This document shows, one piece after another, positions 24,874 to 34,841 of a stretch of 64,000 nt of DNA; position 1 is the stretch's first letter, and the number at the start of each line of letters is the position of its first letter. The translations under genes were made by a program, and so were the position numbers. The DNA comes from Prostheceraeus crozeri. Its lineage: Eukaryota; Platyhelminthes; Polycladida; Euryleptidae. Location of the stretch: positions 310,001 through 374,000 of the forward strand of contig CAJQUW010001431.1 in NCBI GenBank assembly GCA_907163375.1. Reading direction: 5' to 3'. Under the pieces are notes generated by a model. The model ran no database searches and was not told the DNA's origin. It saw nothing but the letters and a program-made list of their open reading frames with translations.

Positions 24874-27800
24874 TTAGATGGACATTAAGAAAGGAGTATC
24901 ATGAATCGTGTTATTGTACGCTAACAAGTATCGCTGAAGTAAACAATTTAATTTCGAGAAAACAACATGCTCAGATTTAGCATTTTCAAAAATCTTTTTT
25001 AGGTTTCTATTCACACGTTCGATGGATCCATTTGCCATCGGGTTGTAGACAGAACTTTTAAAATGGGAAATGCCATGTTCACGTAAATAGTTTTCGAACA
25101 TTTCACTGCAGAACTGAGGACCATTGTCTGTTGTGAGTTTTGTACAAAATCCAAATGCAGAAAATAAACTCTTCAAAAATTCGATGACATCAGTCAACTT
25201 TACAAGTGGTAAAATTTTAACGCACACATATTTGCTGTGCAAATCGATAAGCGCAAGAATGTAAAAACTTTTACCGTTTACATCAGTTTTTGGGCCCGCA
25301 ATATCTATGGCTAAATGTGACCACGCATGTAAATTCCATTCCGTAATCTGCACGGGACTCTCTCGCACTTGAATCTTGCAACAGTAACATGATCGAATTA
25401 CAACATCAACATCTGAATCCATGCCTGGCCACCAGTAAGATAACCGGAGACGAATCTTGGTCTTATTAATTCCGAAATGAAATGCTTGGGCCAAGTCAAT
25501 TATATTCCTTTGTAATGGCTCAGGTATAACAACTTTCTCCCCTCTAAATATAACACCGTCTTCTACTGAAATAGAATCACGGACATTGTAGTAAGGAATA
25601 ATCTCAACGGGAACCCTTTTCTTGTCGGTAGGCCATTCATTTTGGACGTAGCTCATGACTTTAGACAATACGTTGTCTTGCGATGTAGCCGAACGTATAT
25701 CCCCAATACTAACAGGGACAGTACAAATGCACAATATTTGTGAAGATTCATCAAAATCATTATCATCTGTAGTGGGTGAAGGCATTCTTGACAAACAATC
25801 GGCCACAACGTTTTTAGTGCCGGAGATAAATTCTACATTGAACTTGTATGCTAGAAGTCGTATCGCCCATCGAGTAACTCTCGCAGACAGTAAAGCACCG
25901 TCCATTTTACCTGTAAGTACTTGCCTCAGCGATGAGTGATCAGTACGCATCGTGAAGGAACGACCGTGTAAGTATTGTGACAATCGTTCAACTGCCCAAA
26001 CTACAGCAAGTGTTTCTAACTCAGGAACAGAGTACTTAGCTTCAGCTACAGATAATTTTCGGCTAACGAAGTAGACAGGTCGTTCGATTCCATCTTTAAC
26101 CTGAGATAGCATACCTCCTAAACCCGATCTAGACGCGTCAGTAGTAAGAAACGTAGCACAATCAGGGCCATTGTCAAAATAATCCAAAATTGGTGCATTC
26201 ACCGCAGCATTTTTCAAAGACAAAATAGCACGACTTTCGCATTTCCCGATGCAAAACGATACATCATCTTTCAACAGAGAAAATAGGGGAGCGGCAATTT
26301 CAGAGAACTGTGCAACAAATGATCGAAAATATGAAATCATACCCAGAAAGGAACGCATTTCTTTTTTTGAAGTAGGAAATGGAAGATCTTTCAAAGCGCT
26401 CATAGCTTTCAACGAGGGCTGAATACCTTTCGCAGAAAGGTGTCTACCCAAAAATTCTATTTCGTTGACACGAAAGACAGATTTATCTGTATTAATTTCA
26501 AAATTCACAGAAGATAATGCTTCCTCAACGCGCTTCAGAGCGAGATCATGCTCCGCTTGAGTATTTCCAAACACTAACACATCGTCGAAGTAGGCGAGCA
26601 CATTTGGAATATTCCGGAGCACATCACTAACAATCCGATTGAAAATAGCAGGCGAATTTACTAGACCGAAAGGCAATTTCTTGAAGCGGTATGTTCCGAG
26701 GTGTGTGACAAAAGCAGTTAAGTCACGTGAATCAACATGTAGAGGTATTTGATGAAAAGCAGCTTTAAAATCAATGACTGAAAACACTGTCGGACTCTTC
26801 ACTTTAGCAAGGAGGTCGTCAACACATAACACCGGAAAAGGATCAGGAACAATGAAGCTGTTAATTTTTCGGTAGTCAACGCAAATGCGAATATCGCCGT
26901 TACGTTTCGGGACTACAACAATCGGAGACACGTAGCGAGACCCTTCAGTAACTTCAATGACATCGTCAGCCACCAGTTTGCGTATTTCGTCCTCGACTTT
27001 TCCCTCTAACGCAAAAGGTAATCGTCGGACACGCTGTACGATTGTATCTGGAGCGTTCGGAACCAGACGTATTTCGGCAGGTTTCTTCTCCCGTGAAATA
27101 GCAGCAACAGTTAGACGCTTCTGGTCAACACTAGGATTGTCGTAAGTGATAGTCAAACGTAGAGGAGATAGCCCATCTGCACCCAGTACACTCTGATTGA
27201 CGTCAGCCACAAAGAATGCAACATCAGCTGATTTGTTATTAAACTCGACATGTAGGGGCTCAGTTCGTCCCACAAGAACAATCGGGGAGCCGTCAAAATT
27301 TGTGTATGGAGAGTCGGAGTAAGATTTTATGAATGGAAGATTGTAGTGCCGACAGACACGTGACGATAGTACGGAAATGACAGCGCCAGTATCAACCAAA
27401 ACAGTGACTGGTGAGTCATTCACATTGATAGAAATCAAAGGTCGCGGATCGAGCTCCATCGACATGGAGGAGAGAGAAGAAATTGTAGCGATTGTAGGTT
27501 TACCATGCATTGCAGGCAGCACTGCTGAAGGTGACGCGCCTTTACACATCTTTTGAAAATGACCAACCTTGTGGCACCGTCTGCATTCAACTTTCTTTGC
27601 AGGACACGTAGGACTCGAAGCAATGTGGGAAAAAGAACCACAACGGAAGCAGATTCGATTGTGATGGCTAACGGCTGTAGTTTGACGCGTATTATTTTCA
27701 GTTGATTTTCTCGTATGTCCCACCGCACTGACTACAAGCTCGTGTGAAGGAAGGGCGCTGCAAATTTCAACACACGAGTTTAGCGAAGTAGGGCGTCGAA

Positions 27801-28221
27801 GTCTCAATTCATTTGAAATACGCGGAGGGGCTGCAGCAATGAATTTTGCAACTAAAAGTTGCTCCTTAAACTTCAGGAAGTCATTGTCGAATTTGTCAAT
27901 GTAGGAGTTCAACAAACTAGCAAATGAGTCAGCAGGACTTGTAAACTTGACAGTAAAGAAATCGATGTTTGAGATATAGTCGTCAGTAGTAGAATAGCGG
28001 CCACACAAGAATTTCTTGACGTCAGCATATGTTGCAGACTTCAAGTCCAGAGCACTGGTAAAAGCCTGATAAATTGGCAAGTCGACGTAACTGAGTAAAA
28101 AGTCGCGATGATTTGTTGAATCAATCGAAGACAATTGTAGAAATAACTCAAATTGGCTGAACCATGTATGGATGTCGCATTGCCCACAATATCGGTCCGG
28201 TTTCAATAGTAATGTAGCCAT
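24874..28221 (-). CDS. Ty3 gag-pol polyprotein
   Basis: 1115 residues without a break. Gag is about residues 1-235, with zinc knuckles at 191-206 (first Cys pair CFRC, spacing enlarged before the last Cys) and 213-226 (starting CRRCHKVGHF). The protease has LVDTGAVISVLS (DTG 277-279). RT has FSVIDFKAAFHQI (about 480-492), KLPFGLVNSPAIF and the box LAYFDDVLVFG, with FDD at 545-547 where most relatives have Y-x-DD. RNase H has TTDASRSGLGG (Asp694). Integrase has a CC pair near 945-948, LAIDIAG (Asp973), TTDNGPQF (Asp1032) and NGSIERVNR (Glu1068), a D-35-E spacing. It starts directly after the primer site and stops early by a frame change within the integrase C-terminal region. Confidence 0.93.
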   Translation of the reverse strand: MATLLLKPDRYCGQCDIHTWFSQFELFLQLSSIDSTNHRDFLLSYVDLPIYQAFTSALDLKSATYADVKKFLCGRYSTTDDYISNIDFFTVKFTSPADSFASLLNSYIDKFDNDFLKFKEQLLVAKFIAAAPPRISNELRLRRPTSLNSCVEICSALPSHELVVSAVGHTRKSTENNTRQTTAVSHHNRICFRCGSFSHIASSPTCPAKKVECRRCHKVGHFQKMCKGASPSAVLPAMHGKPTIATISSLSSMSMELDPRPLISINVNDSPVTVLVDTGAVISVLSSRVCRHYNLPFIKSYSDSPYTNFDGSPIVLVGRTEPLHVEFNNKSADVAFFVADVNQSVLGADGLSPLRLTITYDNPSVDQKRLTVAAISREKKPAEIRLVPNAPDTIVQRVRRLPFALEGKVEDEIRKLVADDVIEVTEGSRYVSPIVVVPKRNGDIRICVDYRKINSFIVPDPFPVLCVDDLLAKVKSPTVFSVIDFKAAFHQIPLHVDSRDLTAFVTHLGTYRFKKLPFGLVNSPAIFNRIVSDVLRNIPNVLAYFDDVLVFGNTQAEHDLALKRVEEALSSVNFEINTDKSVFRVNEIEFLGRHLSAKGIQPSLKAMSALKDLPFPTSKKEMRSFLGMISYFRSFVAQFSEIAAPLFSLLKDDVSFCIGKCESRAILSLKNAAVNAPILDYFDNGPDCATFLTTDASRSGLGGMLSQVKDGIERPVYFVSRKLSVAEAKYSVPELETLAVVWAVERLSQYLHGRSFTMRTDHSSLRQVLTGKMDGALLSARVTRWAIRLLAYKFNVEFISGTKNVVADCLSRMPSPTTDDNDFDESSQILCICTVPVSIGDIRSATSQDNVLSKVMSYVQNEWPTDKKRVPVEIIPYYNVRDSISVEDGVIFRGEKVVIPEPLQRNIIDLAQAFHFGINKTKIRLRLSYWWPGMDSDVDVVIRSCYCCKIQVRESPVQITEWNLHAWSHLAIDIAGPKTDVNGKSFYILALIDLHSKYVCVKILPLVKLTDVIEFLKSLFSAFGFCTKLTTDNGPQFCSEMFENYLREHGISHFKSSVYNPMANGSIERVNRNLKKIFENAKSEHVVFSKLNCLLQRYLLAYNNTIHDTPFLMSI

Positions 28222-28231
28222 CTCGTCGCCA
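28222..28231 (-). other. Primer-binding site, tRNA-Ser-like, touching gag ATG
   Basis: In element sense TGGCGACGAG lies 3 nt after the 5' LTR and the next three bases are the gag ATG (28221-28219). It complements the 3' end known for animal tRNA-Ser(GCU) (...CTCGTCGCCA). Beyond 10 nt the match continues only if one base is skipped. Confidence 0.7.
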
Positions 28232-28234
28232 GAT

Positions 28235-28436
28235 TGTAGGGTTCGCCAATGTAGTTTCGTGGTCGCTATATGCGCAGCAAAAACATCTCAATGACAGGTG
28301 GTGTGTAGTTTTTTATTTGAACAAGCCGTTTCCATTATATATCAGCTGAACTTGAACATGATTGGACAAGCATTAACACGAACCAGAATACAGAAACATC
28401 ACATGACATCAATGTTATTTAAGTTGCAACTCTACA
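28235..28436 (-). repeat. 5' LTR of Ty3 element
   Basis: 202 bp, partner of 24272-24473. The transcript leader after the LTR is only 13 nt before the gag start. Confidence 0.95.
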
Positions 28437-29645
28437 TCTGTCGGTGTTGTTTGCATATTTTTATGGTTGCCATTGTATAGCTCCTGATAAATTTGGCACT
28501 TTCAGAAAGTTGTGACTGTTCCATCCGCCTTTTTCAATGCTGATATTAGCAGTCGATGTCCAGCTTGATTCTTTATAGCTTCTTTCAAGCCTTTGTTCAT
28601 TTCGACTGCTTTCTGTATCAGTCTTGTGTTATATATCCCTAAGTCCTCTCTCATTTTCTTCCAGATGGTCTTGCATAATTCTGTGTACTCGATGTGGTTT
28701 CCTGCCGTTCCACCGACTATCATCAATCTTCTCTTTTTCAACAACGCTTTTGTTTCAGGTTTCAGCTTTTCTTGTCTCTCTTTCCTTCTTTCCCCAGCTA
28801 CGTCTTCCACACATTGTTTTATGATCTCAATGTCGTTTTCTACATCGTTTTCCGACGTATCTTCGTTGGAAAGTACCTCAAACCTGTTCCGTAGTTCAAT
28901 TTGGTGTTCTTCTTTCTTTTGAAATAGCGCTTCTGTATTGATTCTTACTACTTTACTTTGCATCATTTTCTTTCTAGCGTGGTATTCAGTTTTATTCTGC
29001 ATCTCACTATTCGATGATCGCTTCCAATGCTCACTCCTTGAATCACTTCACAATTTTGAATAATGTACTTCTTGTTACTCATGATGCAGTCATGCATCAT
29101 GACTGCAGTTCTGCATCTCATTTTTCACCGTTCCTTCAGGACTTTTCCACGTCCATCGTCTGTTTTTCGGCTTTTCAAACCAATATTAGTAATTTCTCCT
29201 TGTCCATGCGCTCCTACCGCGAAAACATCACCGTTCCGTTGCATACTTACTTTTGCGTTGAAGTCACCCATTATGATTTTGTACATGCTTGCGTTGTCGT
29301 GCATTGTTTTGTGAAGGTCTTCATAAAAATCCTCAATCTCTTCATCTGTTTGACTGCTCGTAGGGGCATAGACTTGAATTACTTGTAGCGAGTACCTACG
29401 GTTTATCTTCATTGTTAGTGATGCTATTTGGTTGCTGATTCCCTTGAATTCAGTTATGTGTTCCTTTACATCTCTGTGCACCAGAAATCCAACTCCAGCT
29501 GCTGACCCATTTCCTCCCTTAGTGTACAGCAAATGGCAGCTGTTTAGATGTGCCAGCTGCTCTCCTTTTCTTCTAACTTCTGCCATACCTAGGATGCTCC
29601 ATTTGATCTTTGTTTCGGCCAATTCGTTTTCTAGTTCATCTAATC
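28437..29645 (-). pseudogene. RTE-like LINE: endonuclease and linker
   Basis: Middle fragment of the split LINE. The AP-type endonuclease reads ETKIKWSILGMAEVRRKGE, LQVIQVYAPTSSQTDEE, IIMGDFNAKV and, after a frame change near 29110, a GSDHRIVR motif, the usual catalytic landmarks of RTE endonucleases. The linker (28502-29002) is a basic helical region with LLKKRRLMIV, YTELCKTIWKKMREDLGIYN and LKEAIKNQAGHRLLISALK, characteristic between endonuclease and RT in this clade. The endonuclease frame 29125-29622 has 165 codons. The reading frame changes at least once. Bounded right by the hAT insertion and left by the Ty3 insertion. Confidence 0.88.
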
Positions 29646-30564
29646 CAGTGGTTCTTAACTTTTTTGCTCGGATTCCTCCCTAACAGTTGAAAGTATGTTT
29701 AATTCCTCCCTCTAAACTAGTAGGCCACTATTCAAGTTAAAAAAAGAAGTCAAAGATAGCAGTAACAAACATTTTCAAATGCAGACTTCAGGTAGCCTAT
29801 CACGAAGAATCTAAGTAGGCCTACATGCAAATGGGAAGTGTTACAAGAAATCCAACAAAAAAACTTATGACTGCATTGAGCCTGATAGTTGCTGCACAAT
29901 TACTGAATTCGAGGTGTCAAATTCGTGAGTTTCAATCTCAAATCACTGCGCACGCTGATGCTGAGTCGATTTCTCTTCCTAGGTATCAAATCTGATACCG
30001 CCGAGACACCGAACTCGACCAGGTACGATGTTGGAAAAGGAAGTAGTAGCGTGTGGGCATTGGCTGATGAAGTTCGGTGCTTTTCAACTGTTTCTTGAGT
30101 GAGCCAAACCATTTGACCTTAATTTATGAATGCAAATGTGACGCCTCGCTTCATTAGCTCTCTCTGACCAAAATACTATCTTCCAGTCTATCTTGTCGGT
30201 GCAACTGAGCAGGCCATAGACAAAACGTCCAGGTGATGATCTATAGCCGCGTAGTTGAATTTTCCCTAATTAAAATAATTCGAATGGAACACTCGTGCAC
30301 AGAGATATATTGGTAGCTTCTAAATCTGTGGTCGCAATAGCTATTAAACAGTAGCTGCATAACTAACATCTTGAATATTGGGAAGCGATTAACGAATACT
30401 GACAATGATAACTCACACGTGACGGTGAATCAACAAATCCTGTTCACCTCAAACACTCCTTCGAACCTCCTTCCTCCCCAAAACCTCCTTATGTACGTCA
30501 TTCCTCCCCTGGCATATTGAATTCCTCCCCAGGGAGCCACATGGCCCCCGGTTAAGAATCACTG
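29646..30564 (-). mobile_element. Internally deleted hAT transposon
   Basis: 919 bp with inverted ends CAGTGGTTCTTAAC (left) and CAGTGATTCTTAAC (right, reversed), flanked by the 8-bp duplication ATCTAATC (29638-29645 and 30565-30572). The 8-bp duplication and CAGTGRTTCT ends are those of hAT elements. Words such as ATTCCTCCC recur near both ends. It retains only a C-terminal piece of transposase, so it could move only with a transposase supplied elsewhere. It interrupts the RTE-like endonuclease coding region. Confidence 0.93.
29900..30112 (-). pseudogene. hAT transposase C-terminal fragment
   Basis: 70-codon frame within the hAT element. Its second half reads FPTSYLVEFGVSAVSDLIPR, then KRNRLSISVRSDLRLKLTNL, which follows the hAT C-terminal dimerisation region (pattern F.T.Y.CE.GFSA...RNRL.....DLR..L). 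The DDE core and zinc-finger BED parts are absent. Frame closed upstream by a stop. Confidence 0.8.
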
Positions 30565-30572
30565 ATCTAATC

Positions 30573-30880
30573 CCTCCTGATCTTTCAATGTTCGCACGTT
30601 GTATGTCAATATATGGAGTGTAGAAACCCGGTGATTCTTAGTACCCTCTGCCTTTCGGCTGCCGGGGACTGAGGGACGTTTCATTAGCTTTGACATTTCA
30701 TGAGGGTTGTGGGTTTGAACCGCATCCTCACTCACCACGCTGGTTCAATGCGGGTTGGTGAGCGACCGATTTATCGAGGGGGTCACCTCTAGCCTTTGGC
30801 TATAAAAGCCGTACCCTACAAGGCAGCAGGAAATTTTGAAATCGGAATTAACCTTCCTTCAGATGGGCTACCGTCCAAAT
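30573..30880 (-). pseudogene. RTE-like LINE: 5' end and start of endonuclease
   Basis: First fragment of the split LINE. Next to the hAT insertion the minus strand codes HILTYNVRTLKDQEGLDELE, the usual N-terminal strand and helix of an RTE endonuclease, continuing in frame across the hAT site into ETKIKW. Upstream is about 230 bp of leader with CCCTCAGTCCCCGGCAGCCG and an ACCAACCCGCATTGAACCAG stretch that recurs in RTE-type elements. The 5' end lies somewhere near 30880, before an ATAAA-rich run. Confidence 0.75.
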
Positions 30881-31174
30881 AGCACTAGATAAATAAAATA
30901 AATAAAAGAAGAGAAAGAGGAAAATAAAAGGAAGAAGATAGGATTGGCGCTGACTCGATCTAACGAGCTCATCCGCCCTTTGACAGGTCTTGTTTTTTTA
31001 TCCTGCTGGATGTCCAATCACCCTCCTCACAAGTCAGATGCCAAGTGGGAGAGCCGGTTTAGTCGCCGACCACCCGACCATGGACAGGTAGTACTGGATA
31101 CATATGTTACCAGTAGCAGCCAGAAGCCGACCTGACTGATTATTGTGACTGAATTGTGATGCTTATTAGCAAAT
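30881..31174. other. ATAAA-rich run and unassigned DNA
   Basis: 30886-30936 is an A-rich run made of ATAAA and GAAGA words, flanking the LINE 5' end. The rest has no assigned features. Confidence 0.4.
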
Positions 31175-31415
31175 AATCATTCCTTTGATATCCAACTTGT
31201 TCACACTACTTATAAAGGGGACGTCATTTCGGTAGCAGATACAGACAGGAATAATTGGAAAAATTTTAGCTTTTTAAAACTGCTCAAATAATTTTTTTGG
31301 ACTCTAGGAACGTAACCTACGCAAAAAACTGAATCCTTTGATATGAAAATTTTCACTGCATACAGATACTTGTTTGAGTCGACACTTTACCTATTTATAC
31401 TTACTCTATGATCTG
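31175..31415 (+). repeat. Arm of 240-bp dispersed inverted pair (left)
   Basis: Related in reverse orientation to 36480-36725. Shared words include CACTACTTATA, AACTGCTCAAATAATTTTTT, CAGATACTT and GAGTCGACACTTTACCT. The pair encloses the Tc1 copy of the duplicated block. Confidence 0.7.
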
Positions 31416-32227
31416 AACCAAAGATATTTAATACTTGTTTATCTATTGGATATATATTAACTCATTGAACACGGTGGCATATATGTATGCCAGGTAATTT
31501 GCCTCCATTTATGCTTTACTTCAGCCGTGAAAACTCGTTTTTCGGATCATTTCTTTTTGACAAAACATAACTTAGAACGATGTTCAAGATTTGTGATGTG
31601 AAATGACTTTTTCGATTTCGTCCATTTGGCGGGGGAAATTCAAATTGTTTTTCAAAATGGCGCCAAACAATTCTTCGTTTTGGTAAGTTGAGCAAAATGT
31701 TCAATTTTGAATTTTCACAATCTTTTCGTGTCCATGCATGTTTAATTTGGCGTATTTTCTAGCCCTATGCACCAGTACGATATTCAAATTCGATTTAGTT
31801 CAGTGGCAATGCAGCAATGCGTGCTGGAATATAATATGCCATCGCGTAATCCGCTACTGTGAATGTCAAAATAAGCATAACTTTCAGATAAGAAACCTCA
31901 GCGATTCATACTCTGTATGACATAATTAGCAATGGAGAGGATGACATTATGATGCAGCCCAATGGTGAAATTAAGCCCATTAAATCAGCAATGGTGAAGA
32001 CAGTGTAGAGACCATGCTAAAGAGGACGAAGTTGGCCTTGACGATGATATATCAAGTAGGCCTAATTTGCACATGTACCTACAAATATGAACATGTCTAT
32101 CGAATGCCCTGTAGTGACACTTGTTTAACGGCAAAATTGTGAGCTATCAGTTTGTTTGGCTCTTCTGTTATCTTCAAAGATATTTAATATTATAAAGGGC
32201 TAGATAGGAAATAGACGTATTTTTACC
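31416..32227. other. No gene seen
   Basis: AT-rich DNA. Weak frames on both strands without motifs. Confidence 0.35.
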
Positions 32228-32978
32228 TTGTGTGGAACGAAACCAGTGAAAATCAGCTGATATTGCATGAATTTGAAAATATTTGTAAGCGAGCAACAAA
32301 TATTCCTTTTCATTACCTCTTTTTAGTAATTACAGAACCAAAACGCATTTTAATAATCTATCAAGGAATTTTTATACGTCTGAAAACAGCGTCCAAATTG
32401 CAACAAATAATAGTCTATTCTACTTCTTAAGATGTCTTGCAAAACCCAGTTGTAAATAAGAACACCCTGTTGATACAATTCTTTCAATTAGACTTCATTG
32501 CATTATTTTATGTGAGTTGTTATTAAATCTGAAGAGCGCATGTTATATAGGAATAGCACAAATGAAGACCAACTGTTTCATTCTTAGATAAAAGTAGAGT
32601 GAAGTTCACTTATAATTCACCTAATACATGACTAAATGACTTTTCTTAACAGAAAAGCGTTTTTACTTTTGATCATGCAGATTTTTTCTTTGTAATAAAG
32701 TACGAATTAAGCCTGGCTATGGTTGTACATGTACGTGTTGTTCGATGAAACTGAATCACTCCATTAAAATTGAGATACATTCCTGATAACTTCTTTTCTT
32801 TGCTACATAGCATATAAATTGCCAAATTAGGCTTCACCAATCATTCAGTTAGTTCATATTGGTTATGTTCTGAAACTTTATGATGACAAAGGTTAACCTG
32901 CAGCAAGTTTTCCGTCCAAGACAGACCTTTCTAGGACAACCAAGCTTCGGCAGATTTTACTGATATTTGGAGTAAAAG

Positions 32979-33790
32979 TAAAGTGGTTGAAAAATTCGCG
33001 CAAATACTTTTTGCAGTCTGTACTTTTCTCAGAAATTTAGGTGACATGTCAGCTTTCAATAAATTAACTCAGTAGCTCCAGAGAATTCCGATAAATAGGA
33101 CACTGGGTCAACACTCAATTGCTTACTAGGCCTACCGTCTATACCAGGTCCAGCACACCATCTTCAATGTTTATCGGCTTTGTCACAACGCTAATCAAAT
33201 TATCCACGCTACAACTGTTGTTATGGCTCATACTCGATCAGAAGAACATTTTGGAATCAAACTATTGAATTCTATTCATGACTGGAGCCATTGGTTGGCG
33301 ATACCAAGTGTCTCATCAAACAAAACATCGAATTATTAACAGGAGAATTTGCTTTTTCCAGGTAAAGTGGTTGAAAAATTCGCGCAAGTACTTTTTACAG
33401 TCTGTATTTTTCACAGAATTTTATGTGACATGTCAGCTTTCAATAAAATCATTCCGTAACTATAGGAAGTTCCGATAAACTGAACAACTGGTGATCACTT
33501 GATTGCTTACTGGGCCTTGACTATCGCCCATACCCGGTCCAGCGCAAAATCATCGCTGTCTATCGCTTCTGTGTCAACGCTAATCAAATCATCCACAGCG
33601 CAGCTGTCACATGCATCCCAGATGTAGTGAAAAATATATAAATCTTGAATCTTGGGATGACTCACACTCGATCAGAAGACCTTCATGCAATCAATCTATT
33701 GAATTCTATTCATGACTGGCGCCGCTGAATTGCGTAGTGAAGTAGCGAGTGTCTTATAAAGCAGCAGATCACAGCATTGATAAGACATCA
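32979..33790 (+). repeat. Tandem duplication in Tc1 leader
   Basis: Unit 1 (32979-33362) and unit 2 (33363-33790) both start TAAAGTGGTTGAAAAATTCG. They share TGACATGTCAGCTTTCAATA and ATTGAATTCTATTCATGACT near the end. Unit 2 has about 40 extra bases (AT-rich, near 33620-33660). The transposase start follows unit 2 directly. Confidence 0.88.
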
Positions 33791-33815
33791 TTTGTTTGGA
33801 TACGAAACTGTGCCA

Positions 33816-34841
33816 ATGGGTGACATAGACAACGAAACCAGAGCCCAGGTCGTTGCACTACATGAGCATGCTGGTCTTTCAACACGCGAGATTGCAGGCG
33901 CTGTCGGTGTAAGCCAATCATCCACAAGTCGCATCATTAGTCGGTACCGAAGCACAAATTGATACGAAAGTTACCGATTTCTATGCGGATCTGAAAGAAA
34001 AACCGATGAAAGGGGTGATAGAGTTCTGCTGAAGCTCTCCAGAGAAAATCCCCGTGCAGCATCGAGCGACCTCTCTCATAAACTGAAAGATGATTATCAC
34101 ATTGACATCAGCCCATCAACTGTAAGAAAACGCTTAACAGAAAACGACAGACCAGCATATCGTCCATTGAAATACCAGGTTCTGACCGAAGACATGAAAA
34201 AAAGAAGACTTGCATGGTGTCGTGAATACAAGGACTGGACGCTGGATGATTGGCACAAAGCTATATTCAGCGACGAGACCTCGGTAGAAATACAGCCGGC
34301 AGCGTCGCAGTTCGTGAGGAGAAATTCCGGTGAAACTCCGACAAGAATGCACTACAAGCCATCCTTCAGACACCCAGTGAAGTTGATGATTTGGTCCTGC
34401 ATCTCATTCCATGGAACTGGTCGTATTCACTTGGTTGAAGGTTCAATGAACTCTGATCAGTATGCACGCGTCATCTCTGGAAGACTTCTTCCACAGACAA
34501 ATGAGTGGTATTCGTCGTCTGAAAATTGTTGGTTTCAGCAAGATTTAGCGCCATGCCAGACATCACGAAAAACGATGCAACTCTTGAATGAATCCGGCGT
34601 CAGAGTTCTGAAATGGCCTGGGAACTCTCCAGATCCATCACCAATTGAGAACATCTGGGCCATCCTCAAGCGCAAAATTAGAAAAGAAGCGTTGACAGCA
34701 GAACAAGAACTGATCAACGCATTGCAGCGAGAATGGGCAAGAGATGACGATCTGAAGAAAATGTGTCCCAACTTGATTGACTCAATGCCTTCCAAAATCA
34801 GGGAATGCATGAGAGTAAGAGGTGGTCCAATTCACTATTGA
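33816..34841 (+). pseudogene. Tc1 transposase with one TGA
   Basis: 341 codons in one frame from ATG 33816 to TGA 34839, the normal Tc1 length, with a single internal TGA at 33960-33962. The N-terminus has a paired-like helix-turn-helix (LSTREIAGAVGVSQSSTSRI). The linker after the stop (GSERKT) is a poor version of the GRPRKT hook. A second helical region follows (RAASSDLSHKLKDDY). The catalytic core reads FSDET (first Asp), CWFQQDLAPCQTS (second Asp; His usual in this motif is Gln) and NSPDPSPIENIW (Glu), with 34 residues between second Asp and Glu. It is otherwise intact, so inactivation looks recent. Confidence 0.92.

Larger units (their letters stand above)
24272..28436 (-). mobile_element. 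Ty3 LTR retrotransposon inserted in LINE
   Basis: 4165-bp complete element on the minus strand, flanked by the duplication TCTGT (24267-24271 and 28437-28441). The 202-bp LTRs (TGTAGGG...CTCTACA) differ at six positions, about 97% identity. It is extremely compact: the primer site starts 3 nt after the 5' LTR, gag starts directly after it, and the last stop codon touches the polypurine tract. A single gag-pol frame of 1115 codons runs almost to the integrase C-terminus. It splits an RTE-like LINE between endonuclease/linker and RT, both in the same orientation as itself. Confidence 0.96.

Noticed and set aside
28593-29388. Several plus-strand frames of 66-124 codons
   Set aside because: They lie opposite the LINE endonuclease and linker and have no motifs of their own.
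30700-30880. tRNA-derived SINE, because GGGTTTGAACC resembles a B box
   Set aside because: The stretch is better explained as the 5' leader of the RTE-like LINE, whose coding frame follows directly on the minus strand.
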